From: Erpobdella octoculata
Taxonomy: Eukaryota; Annelida; Clitellata; Hirudinida; Erpobdellidae
Direction of reading: 5' to 3'
Length of the DNA stretch: 64,000 bases
NCBI GenBank assembly: GCA_963978895.1
Contig: OZ022238.1
Span: forward strand, 8,036,438 to 8,100,437
In this document: piece by piece, positions 37,106 through 49,360 of the stretch
Position numbering within the stretch: position 1 is the stretch's first letter
Layout: every line of letters starts with the position of its first letter
The notes under the pieces: model-generated
Databases searched by the model: none
Told to the model about the DNA's origin: nothing
What the model saw: the letters and a program-made list of their open reading frames with translations, nothing else
Made by a program: the position numbers and the translations under genes

Positions 37106-37804
37106 CCCATATTGGACTGATTTAAAAAATCAGAAAATTCTGTATATTTTTTTCATATAAATTTTTTTTAAAACAATTCCAGTTCTTGAGAATTTGCATC
37201 GAAAAAATATCTCACAAAACACGATTACGTTATTTTGAATGCGACCAGAATTCTAAAACAGTGCGGTGTACAGCAGCAACTCGTATCAGAAGTGTAGTAC
37301 GGTGTTGAGTGTACAGTGCTCCCTTACAAGTTTTAATAAATTATTTGAAGTTTAATTTTTCACTTCGCTCGCGACTTTATTCTGTTTGTCTGCAGCCTAA
37401 TAAGGCTTTGTCTTTAGTAAACTCACCTATCTTTTAGTCTCTGTCATCCATCACTAGTCCTGATATTTGGCAGATATTTAAAAACTTCTGGCCATTTTGA
37501 ATCTACTCAACACAAAATATAATCAAATGACTTCTCAACAAAAATGTTTCACCTCCACCGAACGATCCAGTAAAAAAATTTAAAGTTTAAAGTAATATAC
37601 TTTCTTTTTCTAAATATGTTCATTGCAGCAGTATGATTGAGAGCTGAAATAATCTTGAAAATGTTGCCGAATTTGTTCCTGTCGCGAATTAAACGAATAC
37701 TCCAACTGTTGACTGGTTTTTATGGACTTTTTGTGGGTCTAAACGTAGAATATTGATGATAACTGAAGCATGACAGAGCAACAGCTATAATAATAAATAG
37801 ACAG

Positions 37805-38655
37805 GTTAAATGGGTGTGAAGCAATCATCAGGTACTAACTGTTTTGTTCAATAATCTGCTTCAACTTCGACGGTAAAAGAGGCATTGCGTAAGAAAAATT
37901 CTATTTCATCGGTGCATCAAGAAATGGCATAAAAATCGATAAGAACTAAAAATTCAAAGGATTTAAGAAAAAGCAGACTCACGAAGCAAATGCTATCGCG
38001 TGTGGTCCAGAAGAGTAGTGCAGAAAGAATATTTTTTTATTTAATTCCTGAACCATTTAAAAAGCACAACTGCACTGCTTAAAGCGTATCCTCGTGCCCA
38101 TGAATACAACCTCGCTGGCAAAAATCATGAAAGTAGTAGAATTGATCGAGTTTGGCTTGAACCGTTCCAGTTTGGAGGTTAACGCACGGCAAATTCTCGT
38201 CTAGTCACTCACAGAAAAACTTTACCAAGGGACATAAAAAGTCATTCTCTAGGAAAAAATAGTTTTTTTGCCATCTATGAGAAGTGATAAGCCTCTTCCG
38301 TTTGATTGAAACGATCCTAGTATACTTAATACTTAATACTGCAACTGAAAAGCCATTCTCAGCTTTGAAGTGTCTGATGACCTAACTGCGCAGCCGGATG
38401 AAAAAGAAAGGCTGAATGTGGTGACATTGCTACAGAGAAAAAGGGAGAAAAAAATGAAGAAAAAGAGGTTGTTAACCCAGTTTCTCCATAAATAAGAAGT
38501 TTAATTTCAATTTTTTGTTTTGTTTTACTGAATAAAAAAAATTAAAAACATCTTACAACTAGTTGCGTAACGACAGTTATCAAAATTTGAAAGAACTTGA
38601 AAAAAAAATTTTTGTCTCCCCCTTTACCAAATTCCTGGATCCGCCACGTGCGTGT
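37805..38655 (+). mobile_element. decayed hAT transposon with transposase C-terminal (dimerisation) remnant (copy 2)
   Basis: 37805-38180 matches 26094-26960. At about 38341-38425 the plus strand reads TATEKPFSALKCLMT, a stop, then LRSRMKKERLNVVTLL, the signature of the C-terminal hAT dimerisation domain. The 3' end near 38634-38650 has CCTGGATCCGCCAC, resembling the common hAT terminus CAGTGGCGGATCCAGG in reverse. Multiple stops show it is dead. Confidence 0.65.
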
Positions 38656-39600
38656 ACATTATAGCGTTCTCAGCACTCAGTCAGTCTATTCTAAGGTGTG
38701 CAGTTAGTTTTGAAGTGTACGGTAAAGTTCTGACGCGCGAGATGTACACAATGTACACAACACTGCAGTACAGTCAACAACATATAGTGTAGACACACCG
38801 CTGTGGTGCTGTGGTGTAGCGTTCCATTTGTGGTCCTGTTGATCCTGGCCACACAACAATGCATGCAAAACGACCTTCACTAATACGGATGGCAGGTTTC
38901 GTGCAATAAAGGCGGCCAGATAACATCGCCATTTTTGATCCAATAAAGAGGCGGGAACCTTCTTTTATCGCCCAATCTCTTCGTTTTGATTTGGCAGACA
39001 AAAATGTCGAAGTCTTTGAAATGCTGTGAAAACAATTTTCAAAAATTCATGAAAGAGAGAGAGAGAGAGAAACAAACAAACATAGAAAGAAACAAACAAA
39101 CAGAGAGATAAACAAACAAACAGAGAGAGAAAGACACAAACAAAGAGGGAGAGAGAGTAGGTGAGAAAGACGTGACCTTCGTTCCAAGGTCAGTTTCGTC
39201 ACAACACCAGATTCTCTTTTCCACGTGGTGGTACGAAAAATCAATTATTCCTTTCCAACCAGGTGTCCCACTGCTTTGAAGTTGTCAGTTCGTTTTGCGC
39301 CTCCGAAGAAGCCAAAAAAAAATATTTCGGACGATAAATTGGACAGGAAGCTTCCCTGGGAACTTCCGCAGAAAATAAACAAACCGAAGAACTTAAATAT
39401 TTTTTTCGCGCCCAAAGAAACGAGTTTCTCTCATCTCATTCCGACCCTTCAGATTTTCCCCTCAGAAACAAAATGAAATATTTTTCAACATCATTAGGTC
39501 TTGAAGCATCGAAGTGAAAGATGAGTGTGATCGAGGCGATAGTGTTGACGACGATGCTGCTGATGATGTTGTTGTTGACGGCGGCAAAGATGATGATAGT
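38656..39600. other. intergenic, no gene recognised
   Basis: Contains a CAAA/GAGA-rich tract at 39050-39140. ORFs at 38704-39001 and 39225-39476 have no known domain. Nothing firm. Confidence 0.45.
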
Positions 39601-39609
39601 GATAGTTAT

Positions 39610-39755
39610 GACTGTGTTTATCATCATCATCATCATCGTCATCGTCGTCGTCGTCGCCATCATCGTCATCATCATCATCATCATTATCATCACCATCATC
39701 ACCACCATCATCATCACCATCATCGTGAAAGTGATGATGATGACGACGATGATTT
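39610..39755 (+). repeat. (CAT/CGT)n then (GAT)n microsatellite
   Basis: A CAT-type tract that switches to its complement GATGATGACGACGATGAT around 39728, making a short inverted microsatellite. Confidence 0.9.
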
Positions 39756-39864
39756 CGATGACGAGGTTAGAGGCAACCGCCAATCAGCGTTGTTATAAAT
39801 TCACTCGATAAATTGCCGAGTTTGAGAGCCGCGTAGCCATCATAACATTCCATCCATCCATCCT

Positions 39865-39900
39865 GCAATCTTATTGGGCGGTGCATCATGACGTCACTCA
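39865..39900 (+). promoter_or_regulatory. CCAAT / GC-box / CRE cluster
   Basis: Contains ATTGGGCGG (inverted CCAAT joined to a GC box) followed 8 bases later by TGACGTCA, a full cAMP-response element. No transcript start or gene can be tied to it. Confidence 0.25.
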
Positions 39901-40109
39901 ACCCCCTCCCCTCTCCTCTCCTCTTCTTCCCTCCACCTCCCCACTCTACCTCCCGCCCCAGCACACAACTTTGCAATTTTCTCATTTCTCTCTGTCGGAT
40001 TTTGTGTCTGTTCGTTTCTTCGTGGCAAAAATTTTAATTTTTCACAGCGCGTCGTCGTACATCAACGGTGTGGAGTTGCAAGTCGTCAGTTTCTCGAGAT
40101 CGTTCCGTT

Positions 40110-40165
40110 GCTTGTACAAGTGTACATCAGTGTTAGTACAAGTGTACATCATTGTTAGTACAAGT
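40110..40165 (+). repeat. three copies of a GTACAAGTGTACATCA-type unit
   Basis: GTACAAGTGTACATCA followed by TTGTTA-like spacers, about 22 bp per unit. Confidence 0.75.
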
Positions 40166-40489
40166 GTACATCATTGTTAGAGCGTAATGTTCAACCTCGA
40201 TTCTACATTTTATCGCCCTTGTCATTCCATACACACATTGCATTAAAGTCCTGTCACTCCAGATAGTACCTTATTTTTATGCATATAATAACGCGCACTC
40301 TGACGTGACTGGAAAGGTCATAAAAAGAAATGTTGCTCAATCAATCATAAAATGTAAATAAGTAAAATGTATTTTGAATAATATATACAATAAATTTTAC
40401 CGATTAAATTGTGTTTATTTCTAAAGCCATTTCTTTTTTTTAACCCCTCTACAGGCCTTCGTAGATGGGCTTCTCAATACTACATGTCG

Positions 40490-40770
40490 AAGTATCTGGC
40501 ACTCTTTATTACATGTTTTGTATCATCCCCGTCACTACATCCACATTGTATCATCTTCTTCACTCAATATTGTATCATGCTCGTCACTCAACACTCCACA
40601 TTACATCATCTTCATCACTCAATACTCCACATTTTATCATCGTCGTCATTCCAGATTGTAGCATACTCGTCACTCTACAATCCACATTGTATCATCGTCG
40701 TTACTACACACTGTATCATCATCATTACTCCACATTCGTCACTCCACACTCATTCATTCTCGTTATTCTC
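40490..40770 (+). repeat. degenerate repeat around CACTCxACATTGTATCATC
   Basis: About ten diverged units mixing CACTC, ACATT and GTATCATCGTCG elements. ORFs are repeat translations. Confidence 0.6.
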
Positions 40771-40924
40771 CTTCCTAGTTTTCATCTTAGAATCAATTCC
40801 ACAAAATTGTATATCTCCAACTACGGGATATATCACTTCCACAATAATATATTTTTTTCTTCCAAATCAACAATATGCTAGACATTTTCACTCCCTTCTC
40901 TCCAGTTGTTCAACTGAGTTGTAA

Positions 40925-41578
40925 CTAAAATGTTTATAAATTACATTTTTAAATACTTATGAATAAGACTTTTAAATAATTATAAATTAGTAATATTAGT
41001 AAATAAATGAGTAATTTTAAATGAATTAAATTTGTGCGCGATGAATGTCAAGTTATTTTTATTTTATGAGAGGGTTCTGTAAATTAAATTCTATTTTAAT
41101 TAAACTAGTTGTCTGATAATTAACCTCTTTTACACATTTTGTTTACTTTTGTTAATTTTTTTTTTCAAATGCTTATACATACACGTTTCATTTATAACCT
41201 TCTCGCCTACTGTTTTTTAATAAGTTTTTTATTTTTAGTTACATTTACTAACTAATTAAGAATGAACACTAAAAATCTCAAATGTGTTTATAGCTTTTAA
41301 TTAAAATTCTGTATCTTCCTTATCGCATGCTATTTTTGGCAACCGCTAGCTACAGTGCATCATCAGTGCTAGCTTGAGTAATAAATGCCATAATGTGTTT
41401 TTTAATATCTTTCACTTTCACTTATTGACGTGCTCAGATTTTATATGTTATTTTATAGCAGTCATTTTATTTTCAATTAAAAAAATTAAATCTTCAATTG
41501 TCAGAGTTTTAAAACAATTTAGTTGCTGTGGGGGTGGGGGTGGGGGCAGTATTATCTTCTGCTCGATAAAGTTTAAGT
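40925..41578. other. AT-rich intergenic DNA, nothing recognised
   Basis: No ORF, repeat family or RNA gene could be supported apart from a short G-rich run near 41527-41548. Confidence 0.5.
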
Positions 41579-41583
41579 AATTT

Positions 41584-43000
41584 GCGGTGACCCGTCAAAT
41601 GGGCCCCCGACAAAAGGGCCCCGACATTACGGCCCCCGACAAATGGGCCCCGACAAATGGGCCCCGTCAAAAGGGCCCCGTCAAAAGGGCCCCGACAAAT
41701 GGGCTCCCGTCAAAACGGCCCCCGACAAAAGGGCCCCGACAAAAAGGCCCACATTCTTAACCGTATTGCTTAAAGCCTACTTTGTATAACCTTAATTTTA
41801 TGCACGACAGGGCTCCCGCCATAACGACACCGACAAAAGGTTCCTTACTTTCTATTTTACATTAAAAGAGCACTGTGTATTTTTGCATTTAAAAGGTGAA
41901 ATCAAAGTGGATAGTATTTTTGTGAGAGTGACTGTTTTACAACTCTATTTCACTTTTAGTTTGCTTAAACCCGTTAAGGACCAAAACTTTATTAATGGGA
42001 TTTCTATTATTATTTTTTTATTTCTTAGTTACTTGCTTATGTTTTAACAAATTTATTTTTATTTATTTTGTCATTGATAAAAAACCTTGAAAATTCTCTA
42101 TGCTCGTTTTTCGAACAGTGGTCGTATAGACTACTAAAAACGACAACATTTTCAAACGTCAATTTTTTTTGTCTATGTGTGCGTGTCCTTTATGTATTTC
42201 GGTCGTAATAAAATTTTTACACAACCTTGAGAGCCAATGGGGTAAGGTTTTTGTAAAAAAAAATTGAAATCGGTTACAAAATAAGCGAGCGGGAGAGCGA
42301 GCGGAAACGGAAACTGGAGAATGAGCGGGAACAGGAATGGAGAAGCAAGCGGAAACGGAAAAGCGACAGAAAGCGAAAGAGCGAGCAGGAAAGGGAAAGC
42401 GACCGGAAACGGGAGAGCAAGCCGGAACGGGAAAAAGAACGAGAGCGGGAGAGCATGCGGGAAGAAAACGGAAGCTAGAGAGAAAAACAATAGAAAAACC
42501 TCTAAAAACCACGGGCAACGCCGGGTATCCAGCTAGTGTTTGATAATTGAAAATGAAATTTCAAGTTTTTTAAGGATTTATAGTTAGGATGTTTACTAAT
42601 TTTTTTCATTATAAAATTTATCATTTTTCTGTCTATAAATTTACGATAAATTACAATTAATGCTAAAAATTAATTACTAAAAATTAATTTAAATAAATAA
42701 CTAGAAGAAAGGGACTATTAAATGTGGTATACATATGTACACAAAATCAAGGCTATACGAGATGGGCTTTAAACAATGCAGCTAAAATATGGACCCTTTT
42801 GTCGGGGCCCTTTTGACGGGGCCGTTTTGTCGGGGGCCGTTTTGTCGGGGGCCGTTTTGACGGGAGCCCTTTTGTCGGGGCCCTTTTGACGGGGCCGTTT
42901 TGACGGGGCCCATTTGTCGGGGCCCATTTGTCGGGGGCCGTAATGTCGGGGCCCTTTTGTCGGGGCTCTTTTGTCTGGGGCCCATTTGACGGGGTACCGT
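41584..43000. mobile_element. 1.4-kb element with long inverted ends made of GGGCCCCGACAAAA tandem repeats
   Basis: The left end (41584-41755) is tandem GGGCCCCGACAAAA/GGGCCCCGTCAAAA units. The right end (42793-43000) is the same array in inverse orientation. The outermost segments GGTGACCCGTCAAATGGGCC and (inverted) GGTACCCCGTCAAATGGGCC match. Flanks AATTT at 41579-41583 and 43001-43005 give a possible 5-bp duplication. The interior is AT-rich with a purine tract and a Helitron-like terminus. No transposase seen. Confidence 0.7.
42289..42537 (+). mobile_element. Helitron-like 3' terminus with GAGCGGGA purine tract
   Basis: A purine tract (GAGCGGAAACGGAAA...) is followed by AAAAACAATAGAAAAACC and then ACCACGGGCAACGCCGGGTA, ATCCAGCTAG and T. 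The ACC/GGT and GGC/GCC pairs can form a hairpin, and the end CTAG|T fits the Helitron CTRR|T rule. A degraded relative is at 21.70-21.85 kb. Confidence 0.5.
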
Positions 43001-43794
43001 AATTTGCAAATGTTAAACAAATGCAATTTTGCAAATGACATAACCATCTCTTTGGCAAGTGATTGTGATAGCAAAATGATATCAATAAATCTCCCTATTT
43101 ACAAGCACAAGTTGCACATAAAAAACTTGACCAAGTTTCTATTATTATTGTTGTTATGTATAGTTCATCGCTAGATAGAAATGATAGGGCGAGTTTATCA
43201 GGAATGAAACTATTTTATTTTTATTTGAATTTGTTTATTTGGCATAAGACTTTTAAACTATAAACAAGTGAAGCAATTAAAAACACTTGTTAAAACAGTG
43301 CTTTATTTAAAATTTCTCATCTTAAACAGTTGCTTTGGAGAGTTATGCAAGACAATTTCGGAGACTTTGAAAATGCTTTAGCCAGGACACATTTGTCTAT
43401 ATAAATAAATAAAAAACTTTAATTAAATTAAATGTAAGCACATTAGAACTTCGAAATCGTCATCCTGGGTTATGTTAAGAAAACTGAACTTGTGTGCAAA
43501 ATTTGAGAAAGATTGAATAACGAAAAGGGTTTCAAAATTGAGTAAATAATAAAAAATATGTCCGATAAACACGTTGTGAGCTAAATGAAGAACTGTAAAA
43601 AACTCATTTGACGCTTCTTTTTCCACATCAAAAATCTGAATTGTCAACTATTGCAGTTGCATCAAGTGGAGCAGGTTTACCTGAATCTGAAATTGCAATT
43701 TGCTCTGTGTCCTGGTTGCGCAACATAACTTAGTTTCTTGTGAGACATAAACTTGACTTTCTTATTCTTATTCTGTGTTGATCAGCGTATTCTG

Positions 43795-43910
43795 AATCAC
43801 ATTCTGAAGTCTGAATCACATAATCACATTCTGAAGTCTGAATCACATAATCACATTCTGAAGTCTGAATCACATAATCACAATCACATTCTGAAGTCTG
43901 AATCACTCCT
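43795..43910 (+). repeat. tandem repeat, CACATTCTGAAGTCTGAATC unit
   Basis: Four to five copies of a unit of about 27 bp with CACATAAT linkers. Confidence 0.85.
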
Positions 43911-44763
43911 CATCACATTCACAACACTTAACACGAATCATTTGTATGTAACTTGTATTCAATAACGTTCCAAAAGCATACATGTTATGTTTTGAATACA
44001 AAACACCAACATAAAAAAGTTTCGTTGGACTGCAAGAACTTTAATACCTGCTTGCCCGAAAAATAGACACATAAATTCCCCCTACGCCCCCACCCCATGT
44101 ACCCGCCTGTCTCCTACGCCTATGAATGAAAGTTTTCAGAACTTGAACTCTCAGCAAATTAAAGAAGCAATATGAACTCATTGCAGAGATTTGTAATTTT
44201 ATAAGATTCAGAATCTTTTTGAAATAATGCGTAATTATAAGTAGTTAACATCCAACTTAAATGATTTGTACAATTATCTTCATTATAGTTGCTTTCTCGT
44301 GATCCTAAAAACTTTATCTGCTATAATTTCACTTTGGGGGAGGGGAAATGTCCTATCCAGAAGGGATTATTATTTTACCACGAGAGGAAAATGAGGAAAT
44401 GTTGGTTCGAGTTGTATTATTTCTACTATGTTAAGTCTTTTTCAACTCTACGTCGCAATAAAATTCTTCTAGCACTTTATCCAAACTTCATTCTCCATTT
44501 TCATTTTTACTAACAGCACTATGTACCACGATGATGATGATGATGGTGGTGGTGATCATGATGGTGACGATGATGATTATGTGGTGATGATGGTGATTGT
44601 GATAATGAGGAGGAGGATGATGACTCAAGGTCCTTCTGATGATTGTAACTAATAATAATCATAGCAAGAATAGTAATAATAATAATAATACTAATTTAAA
44701 TATTGTTAATATTGATGTTGTTGATAAAGATGATTGTTGTTGAATTATAATACCCATGAGATC

Positions 44764-44942
44764 AACACACCCACTTCCACCACCACTATCATCACTACCA
44801 CAACCACCACCACTACTACCACAACCACCACCACTACTACCACAACCACCACCACTACACCACTACTACCACTACCACCACCACAACCACCACCACCACT
44901 ACCATCACCACTATTACCACCACCACAACCACCACCACGATG
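44764..44942 (+). repeat. (CAC/CTA)n microsatellite
   Basis: CACCACTACTACCACAACCA and related CAN trinucleotides. Thr-, Pro- or Val-only ORFs are artefacts. Confidence 0.95.
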
Positions 44943-45515
44943 CAACACCTCATTCGTCATCCTCACCACGTGATGTTTATTGATTTAATATTTCACGAAA
45001 GAAGATTTTTTCATCTTTTTCATTTTTTTACATCATTATTATTACGTCATGGCAGATTCACTTTTTTTGTTTGTTTGCACCATCCGTGTGTGTACATCCA
45101 TTTGTGTCTGGGCCTAAGTACGTGTGATTGTGTGTGCGTCTGGAAGAGCGAGCGTATGTGTAAAAGCATCTGCTGCTGTTAGGTTGGCGTAATTTATTCG
45201 CGGTCGATTCTTGACGCCCGGTGTGTCAATAGAGCGATAGTGATATCAGGGCTGGCCATGGGAAATAAATAGCCGCGTTGAGGTCGTAAGTGCCAGCCAG
45301 TTTGTGCTTATTAAATAGGGCCATCATTTGCTGGGTGACAGTTTAAAGGGGGTGGTGGAGATGTGAGAGGGGTGACGATGTTGGGGATGACGGTGGTAGT
45401 GGTGGTGGTGCTGTGGTAGTTAGTAACCGTGCTGATGATAACGAAGGTGGCGACGATGGCGATGATTATATGACTGGATGGTGGCGATGGTCATGGGGAA
45501 GGAACGCCTGTTTCT

Positions 45516-46186
45516 ATGGCGGTGATGGTGGAAGAGAATTGTTATGGCGGTGATGGTATGGAAGAGAATTACTATGGCGGTGATGGTATGGAAGAGAATT
45601 GTTATGGCGGTGATGGTATGGAAGAGAATTGTTATGGCGGTGATGGTATGGAAGAGAATTACTATGGCGGTGATGGTATGGAAGAGAATTGTTATGGCGG
45701 TGATGGTATGGAAGAGAATTGTTATGGCGGTGATGGTATGGAAGAGAATTACAATGGCGGTGATGGTATGGAAGAGAATTGTTATGGCGGTGATGGTATG
45801 GAAGAGAATTGTTATGGCGGTGATGGTATGGAAGAGAATTGTTATGGCGGTGATGGTATGGAAGAGAATTACAATGGCGGTGATGGTATGGAAGAGAATT
45901 GTTATGGCGGTGATGGTATGGAAGAGAATTGTTATGGCGGTGATGGTATGGAAGAGAATTGTTATGGCGGTGATGGTATGGAAGAGAATTACTATGGCGG
46001 TGATGGTATGGAAGAGAATTGTTATGGCGGTGATGGTATGGAAGAGAATTGTTATGGCGGTGATGGTATGGAAGAGAATTACTATGGCGGTGATGGTATG
46101 GAAGAGAATTACTATGGCGGTGATGGTGGAAGAGAATTACAATGGCGGTGATGGTATGGAAGAGAATTACTATGGCGGTGATGGTG
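45516..46186 (+). repeat. 30-bp minisatellite, about 22 copies
   Basis: Unit GGCGGTGATGGTATGGAAGA then GAATTGTTAT. Copies are otherwise identical, with variation confined to one site reading GTT, ACT or ACA. The 30-bp period keeps two plus-strand frames open for over 200 codons (NCYGGDGMEE and MAVMVWKRIV repeats), with no independent evidence for a protein. Confidence 0.95.
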
Positions 46187-46434
46187 GAGCGAACGCCTGT
46201 TTTCTACTAGCGATGAGAAGACTTTGACCGAAAAAAATTAGCGAAAGAATTTGCAAATAATTATTTAAAAAAGCAGAAAAAAATTAGCGAGTTGTTTGTT
46301 GAAGATTCTGTTGGAAAAAATTCTTCTGCTTCCAATTAGAGTCTTTTCTTTCTTTGTACCTTCATATTCAATTTCATTATTATTGGCTGACACACGTCCG
46401 TGCAACAAATCTTTCTTTCTTGTATTAAACGATT

Positions 46435-46595
46435 TTTATTTATTTATTTATTTGCTTGTTTATCTGTTTGTTTCTTAATTAATTAATTTATTCATTCATT
46501 CGTTTGTTCGTTCGTTCATTTATTTATTTATTTATTTATTCATTTATTTATTTATTTATTCATTTATTTCTACTTATTTATTCAATTATTTATTG
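46435..46595 (+). repeat. (TTTA/TTCA)n tetranucleotide repeat
   Basis: TTTATTTATTTG, CGTTCGTT and TTCATTTA blocks over about 160 bases. Confidence 0.92.
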
Positions 46596-46754
46596 CAAAC
46601 GTTTTGGAAAACACTGTAATTACTGTATTCTATAATTCCAATTATAAATTACGGAAAATTAGATGAAGAGACAGAGACAGAGTGAGAAAGAGAAAGAGAG
46701 AGAAAGTTATATTTCATTCGTTCACGGCTGCTGCTGAAATTTTATTGGAGGTTC

Positions 46755-47092
46755 AATGCAATGCACCGCGCATGCATACCAATGCACCATGTATGAATAC
46801 CAATGCACCTTGCATGCATATCAATGCACCATGTATGAATACCAATGCAACGTGCATGTATAACAATGCACCACGTATGAATACCAATGAACCGTGAAGG
46901 CATACCAATGCACCATGTATGAATACTAATGCACCTTGTATGGATACGAATGCACCTTGCATGCATATAATCAATGCACCATGTATGAATACCAATGTAA
47001 CGTGCTTGTATACCAATGCACCATGTATGAATACCAATGCACCTTGCATGGATACGAATGCACCGTGAATGCATACCAATGCACCATGCATA
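46755..47092 (+). repeat. 21-bp (42-bp dimer) minisatellite, about 16 copies
   Basis: CCAATGCACCATGTATGAATA alternates with CCAATGCACCTTGCATGCAT-type units, a dimeric higher-order structure. Confidence 0.92.
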
Positions 47093-47569
47093 TTCTCTGA
47101 TTTTTTTCTCAAGTTTTACATACTCTTCCAGTTCCAATTCCAAATGTTAAAGATTTGTAATGCGCAAAAGTGAATTAAGTGCCTTTTCGTCTTGAATGAC
47201 TCACCACCTTGATATAAAGTTTTCCTGATTTGTTCCATCAACCAGCTTTCGTTTAAAAAATAAATTAAAAATACCTCCCATTAAAAAATAATAATTTTCG
47301 AAACATTTTAATTTAAAATCATTTATTTGGTATTGCAAGTAGATGGACGGAATTCTTGAAATATTACCTCTGACGAATTGAGATTATCTCAGAAACAAAG
47401 AAACTGCGAAATTCCATGCTTCTTTTTCATCTAATATTTCTTAATCTCATCTCTAACATTTAAGGCGCTTATTGATATCTATTTATTCACATATTAATAT
47501 ATATATTCTATATTATATATATTTTTTTGTTTTTATTTTTATTTTATTTTGATTTGATTCATTTTTTTC

Positions 47570-47770
47570 ACAACATCTACATAGTCATAACATCTACATT
47601 CACAACATCTACATAGTCACAACATCTTCATAGCCACAACATCTACAAATAATCTACATAGCCACAATATCTACATTCACAAAATCAACATTCACAACAT
47701 CTACATAGTCACAACATCTACACAGTCACAACATCTACACAGTCACAACATCTACATAACCTCACTCTAC
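47570..47770 (+). repeat. 17-bp minisatellite (CACAACATCTACATAGT)
   Basis: About eleven imperfect copies of CACAACATCTACATAGT, some shortened. Confidence 0.9.
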
Positions 47771-48179
47771 ATCCACAACACTTACAACTTACAACAACAA
47801 AACTTGACACTTACAAATTTTTATTTTCCTGCCAACCACCCACTGATGTGCTAATAAAGCAACTTATTAACTCAGCAGGACCCATCTTATTCTCCACCCC
47901 CTCCATTTCATTCGGTCATCCATCCGCCCATCTATTTGGTCATCCATCTATCCATCCGCCTATCTTTCAATCCATCAATCCGTGCACCTGCCCTTTCAGT
48001 TTATTATGTGTAGTTCGTTATTTATTGTATTGTGAGGCAGGCGGGCACAAGGACACAAGGTTCTCACCTTTGTTGAAGTGTTGAAAGAAAGAGAAAATCT
48101 TCTCATAAAAGAACCAGTCTGCATCATTTCATATCTCCAAATTCTCCGATGCACCTACCACACGTGTTTCGATGATCTC

Positions 48180-48440
48180 ATACACATACATACACATACA
48201 TACATACATACATACATACATACAGACACACACACACACACACACATACATACATACATACATACATACATACATACATACATACATACATACATACATA
48301 CATACATACATACATACATACATACATACATACATACATACACACACACACATACATACATACATACATACATACATACATACATACATACATACACACA
48401 TACACACACATACACACATACACACACATACATACATAAC
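48180..48440 (+). repeat. (CATA)n with (CA)n microsatellite
   Basis: About 250 bases of CATACATA with embedded CACACACA runs. Confidence 0.97.
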
Positions 48441-49199
48441 CACAGAAAGAAACAGTAATGTATTTTTAACTATTTTTAGACAATTCAGCTAAGTAGAGAA
48501 CAGAGCGGCAATAACTGTCGCCAATTTCAAAGCTGCAAAAACAAATCTTCCTAAAAAAATGTTTTTATTTCTTCCTAACGATTTGAAGAAGGCAGACGCA
48601 ACCGCTTTCTATTTCCACTTAGTTTTCATGAAAAATTTAATAAAATAATACTGGAATAATATTTGTCGTAATTCGTAATAATAGAAAACTTGCTGCTAAA
48701 GACAAGAATAATAATAATAATAAAACAAAATGATATAATAATAATAATAATAATAACAAAACAAAATGATATTATAATAATAGAAATAATAATAGTGATG
48801 GAATAATATAAAAAAAATAATAATAGCATTTTTAACGACACCTCAGAGGCAGCTATCCGCCACTACAATTCAATACCGGGCTCCAACTGATCGCAATGAA
48901 ACCGAAACTTAATGCTTTTGCTGGGAAAAATCGAGAGACAAGGAAAAATGATGAATGGATGGGAAAAAATGGAAAATTTATTTGCGGTGACCTGATTGAT
49001 AGGGCTTGAATGTCTCCCCTTGTCACGGGTTCCTGTTGACTTTCGCATACCCTCGTAAACCCCATGCGTGCCCTGGCTTTTCTGCGCCACCATGATTTAT
49101 GACTCCCTTTAACAGACGTCTCTACTTATGAGACGCAACTTATCACGCGCTAATGTCGTCGTGGCTACGACACAACAATCTGGCTAGCTGGTGTTTGTG

Positions 49200-49203
49200 T
49201 TTG

Positions 49204-49244
<41 letters not shown>

Positions 49245-49324
49245 TGGTCGCTGTTGACGCTGATATTTCGTGTGTAGACGTCGATGATGATGATGATGAT
49301 GATGACGACGACGACGACGACGAC

Positions 49325-49360
<36 letters not shown>

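Noticed and set aside
45516..46227. Two overlapping ORFs of 211 and 227 codons
   Set aside because: Both come from a 30-bp tandem repeat whose period is a multiple of three; kept only as a weak curiosity.
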